Assembly (NCBI GenBank): GCA_964019155.1
Contig: OZ025243.1
Span: forward strand, 3,020,961 to 3,084,960
Source: Osedax fenrisi
Lineage: Eukaryota; Annelida; Polychaeta; Sabellida; Siboglinidae
Direction of reading: 5' to 3'
Length of the DNA stretch: 64,000 nucleotides
Part shown: piece by piece, positions 51,754 to 63,960 of the stretch
How the letters are laid out: every line of letters begins with the position of its first letter
How positions within the stretch are numbered: position 1 is the stretch's first letter
The notes under the pieces: generated by a model
What the model was told of the DNA's origin: nothing
What the model saw: only the letters and a program-made list of their open reading frames with translations
Databases searched by the model: none
Position numbers and translations under genes: made by a program

Positions 51754-52443
51754 TTATTTTTTTTAATAACTTTTATTTAATTACCTCATTGATTTCGTTT
51801 AACATATATAATTATTTAATATTTAATTTATTTATCAATAAAAAAATTATAAATGAATCACTTCTTTTTTTATTGAACATCGTATGTATTTGATATATAT
51901 ATAGTATAAGTATAAATAGTTATTAGTTAAATTATCACAATATTTTGTTTCTTCTTATTTGCATCTGTATAATTATTAAATAGATGAATATACTAATTAA
52001 TATATAATATAAATAATTAATACCGGATAAGGATATATTTATGATAATCAGATGTAAAACAGTTACAAATTAATGAATGATTTGTATAATTTTAAGTAAT
52101 TATATTATATTATATATAATTTAAAAATATTTATAACATAAAATACTACATTATTTAGATTTTGTTAAAATCTTTGAATATCATAATTATAACTGACTTT
52201 TAAGTATAAATATATGAAATATAAATAAAATTATGTAATTACATAATTATCTAGAGTATTTTAATATTACTAGGTAATTAATAGTTATAAACCATATTAA
52301 TATTTAATAAATATAAACCTATATTTAATAAAAAATTGTGCATTTAGATCAAAATAAATTTATAATTAAACTAATATAGATATTAACTTGACAAATTATT
52401 TGTAATTATTGAAGAACTTATCATATCCCTAGATTAACAAATA

Positions 52444-52449
52444 TTTATT
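52444..52449 (-). terminator. Candidate poly(A) signal for FBXO36
   Basis: TTTATT on the plus strand (AATAAA on the minus), about 105 bases beyond the FBXO36 stop. The AT-rich context makes chance hits likely. Confidence 0.35.
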
Positions 52450-52554
52450 ATATTTAAAAAAAATAAATAAGTTAACAAATATTTATCTTCTAGACACATA
52501 CACATCTATTCCTTAATATCATATAATATGTTATATAATTAATAAGAAAATATC

Positions 52555-55212
52555 TTAATTGGGCCTAAATCTAAAATCAATGATTATAACCTGAATCTGT
52601 AGTTTACTGGTGAAGAAAAGCTTTTTCCACCCAATAGAATCAGCTAATCTGGTTAATTCTTCAGTTATTGCTGTTTCGTTATTATTCACGTATATTCTTC
52701 TCCAAAGTTCATTATCTTCTTCAAATATCTATTCAAATAGTTAGATTGTTATATCGATATAAACCTTGATTATCGATCATAACCTTGTCGATACAATATA
52801 TTAGTTTATTATAGCTGCGCATCTAATTTAGTATGTAAACTGTGTAGCTCAATAGATATTTTAAACATAAATATCGCTTGATGTATTATCAAATTAAATA
52901 AAAGCATTGTATATAATTATCATCAATACAGCAACTTATGCTTATTGTTGTATAAGGTATTAATATATTATTAATAGATATTTATATTACTTTTATATGT
53001 GTACAACACAGAAATAGGCAACTTGAATATTTGTACTAGTATATTACTATTAGGTATTGCTATTTATGCCTTACTCGGAAGCCTATTATTCTTACCTTAC
53101 ACACACACACAGCCTATGAATGCCTGAAGTACAATAAACTGAAGTTCTTACCTAATGTACAAGAGCCCACATTGTTAACTTAAGTACAGTATTTTACCAT
53201 TCTTAACTTATGCAAAATATTTACGTAAGGTTACCTTACCTTACATAATATTGAATTATTTATTTATATCGTATTCGTAATTGTAGCCTATTTTATTAAA
53301 ACACGACTTGAAGAGAGATGATAAAGAAGATACAAGAGTCTATGGTTCATGACTGAACTGCAATAACCTGAAGTGCTTACCTTACGTACAGTATCCTACC
53401 CCATAGTAGATTTGTATGTAGGATGACAGACCTATAGTTCTCATCTTACGCACGAGTTAGACTAGAGCTCTTACCTTACACACGAGTTAAGCTAGAGCGC
53501 TTACCTTACGAAACAGTCTACAGGTCTGAGCGAGCCGCACGAAGTCTTCCAGAGCGAGGTGTTCGCAGACCTTGTACAGCAGTTCAGTGGGCAGTCTGGT
53601 TAGGTAGTCATAGCGACCGGTGCTGACGAGGAGGGCGTGAGCTAGGGTGGCTTCTCCGAATATGTAGAGAATGTCTCCTACAGGGGTGTTGGGGGGTGTT
53701 GTAGAGGGGTAATTACGGAGTAGGGCATGAACTAGGGTGGTGTCTCCGAATATGTAGAGAATGTCTCCTACAGGGGAGTGTTGTAGTGGGGTAATTGAGA
53801 AGTAGGGCATGCGCTAGGATGGTAATTGCGGAGGGGGAGGACATACTAATACATTTAGTGAGTTTAAAGCTTAATTTAATTTATTGTAACGCCTCTTTGT
53901 GCCAGGACAATCAAGCGTCAATCAAGTTAGCTTAGGACACTGTTCATGAATGATAATATAGATCTAACATAGCAAAGTTTACAAATCTGGTATTAGCTTA
54001 GAAGTTAATGGTATTAATTGATATCGTGAAATAATAATTGATTTTAACAATATATTAAGGAATTAATAAAATATTATTATTTTGATATAATATAATTTTT
54101 TTTTTAAATATGTGTCGCAGGTCCTAAAAAATGAGGTAACTATATGTAGTGTGAGTACTTACTATGCATTCCTTCATCATATTCGAAATCTTCATAGTTC
54201 GAGGTGATCTCTGTAGGAGAAGCTCCTTTACCTTCATTTCGCAAGCTTATCTTCCATCTTCTAAATATGATCTGCGAACAGGAACTTAATGAACATACCA
54301 TATTTCACTTAATAGTATATACTTAATAATATATATGTATTATTAATTCATTCAATACAAATATCAGATTTCTATTATTAACTTCTCATATGAACTATTA
54401 ATTACAAGATTTTGGTTAATTAAATTTTTAGAAAATGTTATGTTATGATTGAATGAATTTATATATTTATAATTATTAAATAAATATAAATTTAATAAAT
54501 GTGCATTTTTAATTTACACATCAATAACTATGTAGTGTGTCTTTGAAATATAATTCAATATACAGCTCCACTGTAGATATAATTTATAATAATATTATAT
54601 AATACAAAATTGAAGTAAATTAAAGCAGTTCTTAAAGGAGTATAAAACTCAGTATTATTTCTGAAATATATTTATAATACCAATGTAGTATGTTCAAATT
54701 GATACACTATTGAATACTATCATAGATAGTATCTATGATTGCGGAGTCCGACGTTATTTTTAGTATTCGTCTGAAGTACAAAAGTTACTACCCCGCTACA
54801 GTAGAAGATATAGATCCATAGAGGATAGAGATTAGATTTCATAACCAGAACAATAATCTTAAAATATAATATATTTAATTTATTTTAAAGAAATATATAA
54901 AATATTATACTTGTTTAAATTATATACTAGATAACGATATGATCATATTACTAATATTAAATATTAATTTATTGTTATATAATATAATATATTGTTATAC
55001 TAATTATAATAAATGATATTTAATTTAAATAATATTTATAAATAAGTATAAACTTTATCTAGTGTGATATGTAATTGGCAATAATCTTTTGAAGGAGATG
55101 GAGCTTGTTGAAATATTTCAAACACAACCCCTCGAGGAAAAAATTCAAACTTATCATAATTGGTTACATCATAATTATCATTTATATCATGGTGTTCGAA
55201 ATCAACTGACAT
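52555..55212 (-). CDS. FBXO36: FBXO36-like F-box protein (complete, four exons)
   Basis: Exons 55212-55054, 54271-54163, 53677-53505 and 52728-52555 join in phase and give 204 residues, close to vertebrate FBXO36 (about 190). Family landmarks in order: FEIFQQAPSPSKDYCQLHIT, IIFRRWKISLRNE, the acidic NYEDFEYDE segment, then the F-box itself (YDYLTRLPTELLYKVCEHL, LEDFVRLAQTCRLFRK, about residues 110-146), ELWRRIYVNN, and IGWKKLFFTSKLQIQ near the end. F-box proteins hold substrates on the SCF (SKP1-CUL1) ubiquitin ligase; the substrate of FBXO36 is not known. The start ATG is chosen because it lies just before the conserved N-terminus, about 150 bases from the ATG of the divergent gene at 55360. 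A partial copy of the F-box exon's start lies in the preceding intron (53735-53795). Confidence 0.9.
53735..53795 (-). pseudogene. Duplicated start of the FBXO36 F-box exon
   Basis: The acceptor and first codons of exon 53677-53505 (reading DILYIFGEATLAHALL) recur about 85-95 bases upstream as DILYIFGDTTLVHALL, with their own CTGTAG acceptor. The copy is open into the real exon in one frame, so it could be a cryptic or alternative acceptor giving a longer protein. Only the one-copy form matches the usual family length. Confidence 0.6.
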
Positions 55213-55359
55213 TTTTATTTATTTGTTGCTAAGTAATTTTTGTGACAATGATTATACAATATGAGATAATTTCAATAACTTCCGTAAAAATGTTAAATAA
55301 TTATTTATATTAAACATGCCATTTATTAAGAATACATAGGTTTTAGTTAAATATTAGTT
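55213..55359. promoter_or_regulatory. Short divergent promoter region
   Basis: 147 bases separate the start codons of FBXO36 (minus) and the gene beginning at 55360 (plus). Such spacing implies a shared bidirectional promoter. I see no TATA box that can be told from the general AT richness. Confidence 0.55.
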
Positions 55360-58300
55360 ATGCACCATTCAAATTTAAATTTTACTTTAAAATATCCGTA
55401 TAAACACCATGCATGGGCAGAAATTAAACATCGTTTACGACAAATAACTAACCTGTAAGTTTAAATATTTAAATTTATAATTTGAAAAACTTTTTTTATA
55501 ATTATTATAATATAAAATATTATATTTTAAAGTGTATATAAATTAAGATGTATTATATTGTATCAATCTATACTACTTATTGCTAGTTTTATTATATAAA
55601 TCTTATTAAATACCATTTAATTTAAGTGTATATACGATATACACATTATAACATTAGTAAGGAGTATGTTAGATGACAAGGACATACACTTTTTTAAAAT
55701 ATACGTTCAAACAAATAGTAAATAGTAATATTATTTGCAAGTGAGATTACGAGTGATATGGTGTGGGTTTAGGTAATTTCTTTAAATGAATTATCAGGTA
55801 TACTATTTATATGAATATAAACATAGATATGGATATATACATATCAAAAGTTTATTGAATTACTGGTTATATTATATATAATATATATAAAAAATTAAAA
55901 ATATACCATATAATTATATAACATATATAAAAAAAATATATAAATGAGACAACAGTAAGATAAAGCGACACAATACAAAAATAAGAAATAAACGGAGAAG
56001 TAAAATAAAATAAAATATTGGATTATACGAGCCGTTGAAACAATCTATAGTATCCGATAGTGCAAGTTGTCAAACATGAGAGGTAACAAAACCGAAGATC
56101 TTGGGTTGGCAAGGCCCATATGGGATGGATCAATTCCCAAGGTTGATGTATCCTAGAATTAAGCTACCGTAAACTGATAACAGCAAGTATAATATCAAAT
56201 TCTATAGATTGGTACAATTAATATGGAATAACAATAACATGATTGATACATTTGGTGTGAATTAATTTTTCACGGAAAAGTGTTACGGTTTTACAAGATG
56301 TAATTGTGATAGGTAACGATGAAATAACGATGAAATAACGTGTTAATATTGAGAAATTGAATTCTATCTTCATAATACCGTTTAGTAAGGTTATATCTAA
56401 AAAAAGTATTTTAGTGAAATAGATTTTAATATTTTCTATATTGTTAGAATTGCATATGAAATTGTCTGGATTCCAAACAGATGAAAACGATTCCACAATA
56501 GGGCAAACATATGATATATATATATATATAGTCTATATATAGACTTTAAGCAAGTATATATAGACTTAAAGCAAGTATATATAATCATTGGTGATAAAAC
56601 ATCTAAATAATCTATTAATAATTAAGTGCGCTTTAGTACATATAGTGTCAATATGAGTATTAAAACTCATATTATCATTAAATGTTATGCCTAAATCATT
56701 GAATGAGGTGTGCATAGGTAGTTCAAAATCATTTATGAAATATGAATGAACAGGGTCTTTTTTACCAATTAGCATGACAACATATTTAGTAGGAGCAAGT
56801 TATAGTTACCATCTCTTCATCCAATCACTAAGTTCATCAAGAGCACATTGTAAAGGTAAAACACTTTCTGTGGGCTTAAAAGAATATAAAAGTTTAGCAT
56901 CATCTGCAAAGAGAGAAGCATATATGGGTGGTTTACTAATATTAGGTAAATCATTAATATAAATTAATAATAACAACGGACCAATAACGGACCCTTAAGG
57001 AATATCAGATATAACTGGCGATAAGTTAGAGAAACTATTATTAATTTTAACACGTTTTCTATCGAGTAAATATGATTTTAACCATTTATAAAGGTTACCA
57101 CGCTATAACGCCCGTAAATCTCCCCATACATTCACACCTATCTCCCCATACATTCACACATACACATACACACACACACACACAGGAAGGATGACCCTAA
57201 CTGCAGCTCTAAACTTTCGGGATGTCTGAACGCTATATACGCCCTCCTGCATTGGAATGTGGACGACGACCTTGAAAATGTGTTTAACGGTCTAGCTACG
57301 TTAGTAGGGGTCACAGCGTGTGGTATTTAATCTACCCCCCTTCTAATTATATTTCCCCAATATTTATCATACTGTCCTAATTATGTATTCACTTTTATAT
57401 ATGCTTTTAACTTGGTTTCTCCCTCACTTCCTCCTTCCCTACCTCTATACCTCCTTCACTCCTTCCCTCCCTCCCTCCCTCCCTCCCTCCCTCCAAATAA
57501 TCTAACTAAAATTAGCGGTAAATAAGATCAGTGATGAGTTAGGAACATTAGTACTAAGTTAATACTAACATTAATACAAAGCGAATATAATCAATACACA
57601 ACTGTTTACCTCTTCATGTCTTTGTTAAACCTCGTTGTACATATGTACTAATTGTAGGGCATTATACTCTACCATATCACATCAATAGGTCTTCATAGTC
57701 ATATATTATTATATATATTTACATATGCATACATAAAATATAACCTCTATGACCATATAAGGGCCCTGTATACGATGGGGTACACATTTAATTTCATAAT
57801 ACTAATTGTAACACGTTTTTTAGTGTCTGTCAAAAAAGTATAAATATCATTGATACACCATAAAAAGAATGTTTTATGGTACCATATAAATTGAAAAATG
57901 ATTTATTTTATAAAATCAAATATCACAATTTTATAAACATAATAAAGTCTTCTACATGTATTCTAGAACGTTACGGATTGGTAAGATATGCATTATACAT
58001 TAACCTCAGTACTTCATAATGTATGTGTAGGTGTATTAAGAGGTGTCTTTAATTCGTAAACTTAATGATAATGTAAATGTTTACATTGAGTTATATTTAT
58101 GTTTATATAGTGCTATACCCTAGAGTATATTCTGCCTTAACTGATACTATAATAGATATATTACCATTATTTATGTGTGCAGCACAATAGAGTCTAGCAT
58201 TAATCATTTCAGAGTACTGTGGTATTCTATTTTAGTGTGTTTACTAAAATAATAGTATATAATAATATGTAATAAAATATAATATAATTATGATAATCAG

Positions 58301-59135
58301 TATCTACTGTATCTCTAGTAATACGATGTGTTAAGATATACGGGTTACATTTAGATATGTTATCATTGTTCATCTAATATGTGTAAAGTTTTCACCAAAT
58401 ATGATATTAATATATGTGATGATGAAACCTGTGAATATTATTATTATTATTATTATTATTATATTTTAATTATAAAATTAAGTATAACATTATTAACTTT
58501 TTCCATTATACCATATCCCTACCCATATCTATTTATTAAATAACATGATGCGCATTACTAAATTATGCAATACTTTTAATATTTATTAATATATATATAC
58601 ATATTAGTTATCAATAATAATAAAAGTACCTATACAAATACGGCATACTTACACACATACACACATACATATATTAGATATAAATACAAGTACACATGGT
58701 AAGTGGTCACTAAGCCAGCTTATAATACCTCCTCTGTACAGATATTAATGCTATAGTAGAAACTACAGCTACCCATTGTAACAACATGTAATTAGCGATC
58801 ACCACTTCCATACTCGATGTTCATTATTAAAGCAGCATTATCTCCTCCTCCATTACAATAATGTATTAACTTCTACATAGTGGTATTCCTTCACAGTTAC
58901 ACCCACAATTCCCCCACAGTTATCCCCATACTTACCCCCAATATTACCCCATAACTATCCCTACATTACCCCCACCATCACCCCCATCTCTACCCCCCCC
59001 ACCCCCACAGTTACCTAGACGACTACGCCCTACCAGAACAACGTATCAACTTCTACGTGGTGGTGTTTCCGTGCATAGTGAACAAGTGTATGGACATTGA
59101 GAAGCTGGGCAACTTTAAGAAACTCTACAAAACAG
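55360..59135 (+). CDS. 5' part of an unassigned gene, possibly PARG-like
   Basis: Three exons keep phase: 55360-55454 (ATG start, donor GTAAGT), 57186-57299, 59011-59135 (donor GTTCAC). They encode about 111 residues and the gene continues, perhaps beyond the window. Readable segments are LKYPYKHHAWAEIKHRL, SKLSGCLNAIYALLHWNV, then YLDDYALPEQRINFYVVVFP followed by CIVNKCMDIEKL. The order of a W-x-x-I-x-x-x-L helix, an L-x-x-A-I helix and a charged stretch before F-x-x-x-x-P-x-I resembles the helical segment in front of the catalytic fold of poly(ADP-ribose) glycohydrolase. The catalytic signature itself is not in the window, so this is a guess. A LINE occupies the intron after 59135. Confidence 0.5.
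56215..57115 (-). mobile_element. Degenerate CR1/jockey-like LINE reverse-transcriptase fragment
   Basis: The minus strand reads the middle and end of an RT domain through several stops. Landmarks are LYKWLKSYLLDRKRVKIN, then GPLLLLIYINDLP, the catalytic-motif region SLFADDAKLLYS (about 56905), LPMHTSFNDLGITFNDNMSF and VESFSSVWNPDNF. At least two in-frame stops and a frame change show it is inactive. It lies in the first intron of the gene starting at 55360, opposite in direction. Confidence 0.8.
57300..59010. other. Intron with AT-rich and pyrimidine-rich sequence
   Basis: Contains a (CCTC)n-type run at 57465-57494, a (TTA)n run at 58437-58462 and a C-rich tract before the acceptor at 59010. 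No exon signal is visible. Confidence 0.5.
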
Positions 59136-59310
59136 GTTCACACTCACCTTCACATACACATACATAAATACTTACATGTATACATACATACTTATATGCA
59201 TACATATACATATGCATATGTATTCATGTACATATACTTACACTACAACGAGTAGAACACGCGAGTATTCTCTACTACACCTAACCCCTCTCTATATCTC
59301 TCACCCCCTA

Positions 59311-59420
59311 CACCCACCACCATATCTAATCCCGCCCCCTCCCACCACCACACCTAATCCCGCCCCCTCCTACCACCACACCTAATCCCGCGCCCTCCTA
59401 CCACCACACCTAACTCCGTC
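59311..59420. repeat. 28-bp tandem repeat, about four copies
   Basis: ACCACCACACCTAATCCCGC followed by CCCCTCCT repeats about four times with few changes, just upstream of the LINE. Confidence 0.8.
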
Positions 59421-59503
59421 CCTTCTCACCCACGTACCTAACCCCTCACTCTCTCACCCCCGCACCTAACCTGCCACTAACCCACCCCCTCCCACCCCCT
59501 CGT

Positions 59504-62500
59504 TTGTGGAGCTACGATTCTGCCTTCCCGCGGCGCTCCATGTCCACCTCATCGAGATGGCGAAAAGAATCCTTACTTCGGCTTTACAGTCTCGGGCCCA
59601 AGGCCCGGTTGGAACGCCGCCCCCCCACACTCACGGGGGTTTTTCTGTGGTCCGGACACCTACCAGCTCTGGTGGTCCGGATGCTATTGATGAGAGCTGG
59701 CTATGTGGTAGTGAACCCCGGCCCTGGACTATTCTGCAAGCCCTGCGGAAGGACGCTGAGAACCAATCAGCCACACCTCAGATGTGGCTCGTGCATTGCG
59801 ACCTCACACAAGCAAGAGAAATGTAGCGGACTGAGACGAGTGTCACAGACTCCAGGAAACTGGACCTGCAGCGACTGCGTCCCACCCCGTTCCTGTACGC
59901 CTCCCCTACCATCGACCGTACCCACACTGGTTGGACAACCGATAGGAGCCCCGAGACTTTCAGGAACCAGCGCCCCTAAGAAGCGATACCTGCAATGCGG
60001 AAAAGTTGTACGGTATTCGCCCAACCCGCTCGTCTGCATAGGATGCCGGCGTACCTGCCACAAAAGCTGCTCTAATATGTCGAGAGGCGAACAAAGCATG
60101 CACATATCCAATGGCTCCTGGCATTGTGAAAACTGCTCGACCAGCGCGAACAACAAGGGCGTGGATAGCGGAGACCGGCGCCAAGCGGCCCCGTCGAGAA
60201 AGACCGATGTGAGCAGAAGAGGCTGCCTCAAAATACTACAGTGGAACGCTAATGGGATCAGGACCAAGATGGTAGAGCTCGAAGACCGAATAAGGAAATT
60301 CAATCTCGACATTATCATGATCCAGGAAACGAAGCTGAGGGCCCTGGACAAGAACCCTGCTATAAAGGGCTACTCTACAGTCCGAAAAGACAGAGGCGTC
60401 GGTAGTGGTGGGGGACTTCTCTTTTTTATTAAGGAAGATATACCCTTCACAACTATTGACAACACGCCCAGTGCCCAGAATTCTCTACTGGAGATTCAAT
60501 CGATTGAACTGAGAGCTAAACCTTTCGTCAAGACTCTACTATCCAACGTCTACTGCCCCCCGTCAAGAGGAGCAAACCACGGTAACGAGTTTGAGATGTC
60601 GGAACTGCCTCATGACCGGAACGCAATCACAGGGGGCGATCTAAACGCACACAGTCATATGTGGGACAGATGGCAACCTGAAGACTCTCTGGGATCGAAT
60701 CTCGAGGAGTGGCTGATGGAAAAAGATTTCTGCAACGCGAACGACGGAGCTGCAACAAGGACTAACCCAGGTACCGGAGGAAGCAGCGCGCCCGATGTGA
60801 CCCTCGTTCACAGCAGTTGGTTGGATCGAGTGGAGTGGAGCACGACTGAATGCCTAGGATCGGATCACCTCCTCATACTCATCACCGTTGACTGTCAAGT
60901 GACAACTCTGAACGCCCCATCCCGTACCGAACTCAAATGGAACTGGAAGTCTGCTAATTTCCGATTATTTGCTGAATCGGTAGACAAAGCGGTGACAGCA
61001 GCACCAGCGGCCATACACGAGTCTTCTCTAGACTCCAGATCCAAATTCCTGAACATGGCAATGATTGACGCGGCCAACAAGGCAATTGGCAAAGTCAAAT
61101 GTAGTGTTAATGGAAAGGAGTGGATGTCCAGGGACATACGAGAGGCTGTGAAGAGACGAAACGCGCCGAGGAGAGACATCACGAACAAGCGGGCTGAATG
61201 GATTGAGGCATGTATGACAGTGCGGGATATGATCAGAGAGAGTAAGGAGAATAGATGGAAGGAATTCCTCGAAGACTCTGACTCAAGCTCGAACCCCCAC
61301 AAGATCTGGAGCACAATCAAGTCATTAAGTGGAAGGAATACAGCAAGCATCAGGAATGAAACATTGGTCCACGAGGGGAGGGAGTACATAACAAACAAGG
61401 CCAAAGCAGATGTCTTCCTACAAAGGTACGCTGCGACCAGTAGGTTGAGTATACCCAAGGAATGCCGAATTAAGAATTCAGTGCGCCGCTCCCTAATAGG
61501 TCCAATAGTTGAGGATCCGAGCTCTATACCATTTAATGCCGCAGAAATGTCCAACGCAATCACAAGGATGAAAGTCAAAGGCGCACCAGGGAAGGATAAG
61601 ATTCACCCAAGGTTCATCAAAGCCATGGGCCCAATCGCAGCCAGCTTCATGCTGCGCATTTTCAATGATTCATGGAAAACAGGATCTTGCCCGGCTTCAT
61701 GGAGGGAGGCTATAATTGTCCCCATATTGAAAAAGGGTAAGCCAGCAAGTCAGATCGACTCCTTCCGCCCAGTATCGCTCACATCCTGCGTGGCAAAAAC
61801 CATGGAGAGAATGGTGGCAAGCCGCCTCTCCTTCATGGCAGAGTCCAATGAGTGGTGGTTTTCGGACCCTCAGATCCTGCGAGGATCAAGTCCTCCGCCT
61901 CTCCCAAGCAGTCAGTGACGGTTTCCAGACTCGACCCGCTAAGCGCTGCGTCCTCGCACTACTGGACTACAGTAAGGCGTATGACACGGTATGGCGGAAT
62001 CGATTGTTCCAGCTGATGATGGAGAAAGGCGTATCAAGGACTATCGTCCGATGGATCAGAGGATTCCTCTGCGACAGAAAGGCAGCTGTTCGGATCAACG
62101 GCGTTATCGGCGCCAGCAGAAAGATGCAACAAGGTGTGCCCCAGGGAGCTGTACTATCACCCCTACTATTCCTCTTCTATATTAATGGTATTAGAGAAGA
62201 AGTCCCGAGCGGGGTGAGCGTCAGCATGTATGCAGACGACATGGCGATCTGGAGTCAAGACCGCGATAAGACTGTTGCTGAGAGCAAGGTACAAGAGGCG
62301 GTGCACAGGGTATCGGAGTGGAGTTATCTCCACAAGCTAAAATTGAACACGTCGAAGTGTGAAGTGTCGTTCTTCACTTCCGACACTCATGAAGCAAAGT
62401 GGATTCCGTCGATTACCCTCGATAACCAGCCCTTCATATTCAACAAGACTCCCAAGTTCCTCGGGGTCACCTTTGACCGCTCGCTATCCTTTCGGCCACA

Positions 62501-63960
62501 TGTCGACTCTGTCAAGCTCATGTGATGTCCAGGATCCGGATCCTATCCTCCCTGTCATCCAAAGAGTGGGGATGGAGCAGACGATGCATGACGCGGATAT
62601 ACACAGCACTGATTCACAGCACACTGCACTACTGCGGCGCGGCTTGGCAACCGTGGCTCGCGAAGTCGAACGTTGCCATCCTGGAACGAGTACAGAATTG
62701 GGCTCTACGTATCCTAACAGGTCAACTGGCTGACACACCTCTCGAATGCTTACGCACGGAGGGCGAGCTAACTTCCTTCGAGACGCAGATCAGGCGTAAC
62801 TGCATTGTTGCCTGGGAAAGGTCAGCTAGGCTCCCCGCCGGCAACCCACGCCACAAACTGTTCACCTCGCCTATCGAGCATAAATGGAAAAGGTCGAGCT
62901 TCAGTACCCTAGCTCAAGCAGAATGTGCACGCATCGGCCTGGACCAATTGCCTAGAGAGAGGTTTGCTCCAAAGAAAGCGCCACCCTGGAACTGGGACAG
63001 AGAGCCAACATGGACGGTAGATACACGACTAAATGGCGGCAGCGATAAGTCCTGTGACCAGAGAACCCTGCTCACGGACACAGTGGACACCATCGCGGCA
63101 GCCGGAGAAGTGGAGATCACCATCTATACGGACGGATCGGCGGAAAGAGGATATAAAAACGGAGGCAGCGCAGCAGTAGTAACATCAGGCCCAGCCACTG
63201 ACCCAGTCAAAATCACCTCCATCACACGCAAGGGAAGACGTCTCACGTCGTCCTATGAGACGGAAGTGACAGCGATGCTACTGGCAGTTGGCTGGATCAA
63301 GAACCGCGAGAACCAAGGCCCCTTCATTATCTGCACCGACAGCCAGTCAACCCTGACAGCACTACAGTCGCCTGGATTGAGCGATGGTTCAGACCTAGCA
63401 GAGACCCGCCGAATCCTGAACTCGTTGAATACACGTGTTTCGCTACAATGGGTCCCCGGCCATATAGGGCTCATAGGAAACGAGTGGGCGGACGTCGATG
63501 CCGGAGCAGTGGCAGCTTCAGACGAAGAGCCAGCGGCAACGGATGGTGGTATAACCTTCCAGACAGCCAAAGCCTTCACGAAGAGAGAAACGATGGACCC
63601 GGCTATAAGCCACGAGAGAACCAAAGCGGTCTTTAACGGCAAGCGAGCCCCAGTCTCCCTCTCTAAAAAGGATTCGGTCCTACTAGCCCAGCTCCGCAGT
63701 GGCCACTGCCACAAGCTGGCAGCATACCGAAACATCTTCGATGCTGACTCCTCCGCGACCTGTCCACACTGCCAAGGAGCCCCAGAGACGCTCGAGCACT
63801 GGCTCCAAGAGTACCCGGCCACAGCTCGAAGACGAATCCGTGAGTTTGGGGGAGCGGCGCCCCTACTGTCAGCCCTGATTGAACAACCAGAGGCTGTAAT
63901 AGCGTTTGCGCATGGACTCCCGTCCATGTGAACGCTACGCCGCGAACAACAACAACAACC
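59504..63960 (+). mobile_element. Near full-length I/Ingi-group LINE with RNase H, broken by two frame changes
   Basis: One polyprotein is spread over three frames: 59504-61918, about 61850-62525 and 62522-63931. In order it shows a degenerate 2A-like NPGP (residues 71-74) and two PHD-like zinc fingers (CKPCG...WTCSDC and CGKVV...WHCENC). An AP-type endonuclease follows (KILQWNANGI, IIMIQETKL, GGDLNAHSHMWD, LGSDHLLI). Then comes the reverse transcriptase (KGAPGKDKIHP, ALLDYSKAYDTVW, QGVPQGAVLSPLLF and the catalytic YADD). An RNase H domain lies at about 63110-63520 (IYTDGSAERG, ICTDSQSTLTAL, WVPGHIGLIGNEWAD). Last is a C-terminal CPHC...EHW zinc motif. It ends in a short (AAC)5 at 63943-63957. 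The frame changes near 61850-61880 and 62520 make it inactive as it stands, but the high reading-frame integrity suggests recent insertion. The 5' border is not fixed. Confidence 0.92.

Larger units (their letters stand above)
51640..52554. other. Convergent 3' intergenic region of PCF11 and FBXO36
   Basis: An AT-rich stretch between two genes that end towards each other. Apart from candidate poly(A) signals at 51748 (+) and 52444 (-) I see nothing in it. Confidence 0.6.
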
